A DNA stretch of 64,000 nt, taken from NCBI GenBank assembly GCA_021234535.1, contig CM037842.1:9382001-9446000 (forward strand), read 5' to 3'. A program made the position numbers and the translations under genes. Shown here in pieces: positions 63,630 through 64,000 of this stretch. Source of the DNA: Stichopus chloronotus. Lineage: Eukaryota > Echinodermata > Holothuroidea > Aspidochirotida > Stichopodidae. Position 1 is the stretch's first letter. The number at the start of each line of letters is the position of its first letter. The notes beneath the pieces were generated by a model, which was not told where the DNA came from, ran no database searches, and was given only the letters and a program-made list of their open reading frames with translations.

Positions 63630-64000
63630 CTACAACAATGTAAAAAAAGAGAACAAAAAAGCATTTCATTAATTTCATATCGGGATATTTGGTTTCACCA
63701 ACGACCAACTTCTTTTGGGTTACAAAAAGAAGTGACAATATTCATCTTCCCAAACTACCATGTCATAACATTAGTTTGATCCCGCCACATCTTGGATCAT
63801 TTGGAGTTTATGGAGTTATATTACATTGTAGAGACTTGAGTGGAGTTTAAGAGAGAGATCATGATGCCCAACAACAATATGTGGCACTTTGAGCATTTGC
63901 GACAAAAGTATCTGAGGACAATGCGAGATTTCTGCAAATCCTCCCCTTCTGCCAGAAAAACACATCAAGATGATTCAAGAACAAAACGTGAGCAAGATGT
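63583..64000. repeat. Second copy of bases 1-430
   Basis: Bases 63,583-64,000 align with 1-430 in the same orientation. The first 54 bases (exon plus acceptor) are identical, and the intron that follows is roughly 85-90% alike with small indels. The two copies are 63,582 bp apart. Confidence 0.95.

Overview
This is a eukaryotic, AT-rich, intron-containing window that is mostly non-coding. The many short open frames are mainly chance. Gene and repeat content (a spliced CCP + fucolectin lectin, a CCDC191-like centrosomal/ciliary coiled-coil gene, a Polinton/Maverick-type element, L1/Tx1-like and Jockey/CR1-like LINEs, a hAT-type MITE) suggests a marine invertebrate, perhaps an echinoderm. That placement is an inference from gene content only.

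Layout. 0-5.7 kb (minus strand): broken exons of a CCDC191-like gene whose 3' part lies left of the window. One intron holds a (TA)n tract and a dead Jockey/CR1-like LINE. 6.3-6.8 kb: a short stretch rich in TGACCT-type motifs. 6.8-16.6 kb: no supported gene. 16.8-21.3 kb (plus): a dead L1/Tx1-like LINE (ORF1 remnant, endonuclease, reverse transcriptase, C-terminal zinc knuckle). 22.3 kb: a 50-codon WW-like frame. 23.4-24.7 kb: a palindrome, a TCTA microsatellite and a degenerate repeat. 25.2-31.0 kb (minus): a decayed Polinton-like element carrying, in transcription order, protein-primed-type DNA polymerase B, packaging-type ATPase, a small basic protein, a conserved protein of unknown function, an rve integrase with chromodomain, and the N-terminus of a conserved element protein. 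38.07-40.25 kb (plus): a complete five-exon secreted lectin gene whose splice phases all close. 43.28-44.07 kb: a hAT-like MITE with an 8-bp target duplication. 44.8-46.9 and 48.0-50.1 kb: two diverged copies of one segment. 50.2-51.6 kb: a satellite of about 145 bp with a 435-bp higher-order period, each unit carrying a DR1-like TGACCTTTGACC core, followed by a repeat of about 121 bp. 52.3-63.6 kb (minus): ten phase-consistent 3' exons of an apparently intact CCDC191-like gene, ending in a stop and a poly(A) signal.

The first ~430 bases recur at 63,583-64,000 with an identical exon piece and a diverged intron. The window therefore spans one full period (about 63.6 kb) between two copies of the CCDC191-like gene: a left copy with frame breaks and a stop, and an intact right copy. 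This is either a real tandem duplication or two haplotypes placed in series by the assembler. The lectin gene and most of the mobile DNA lie between the two copies.
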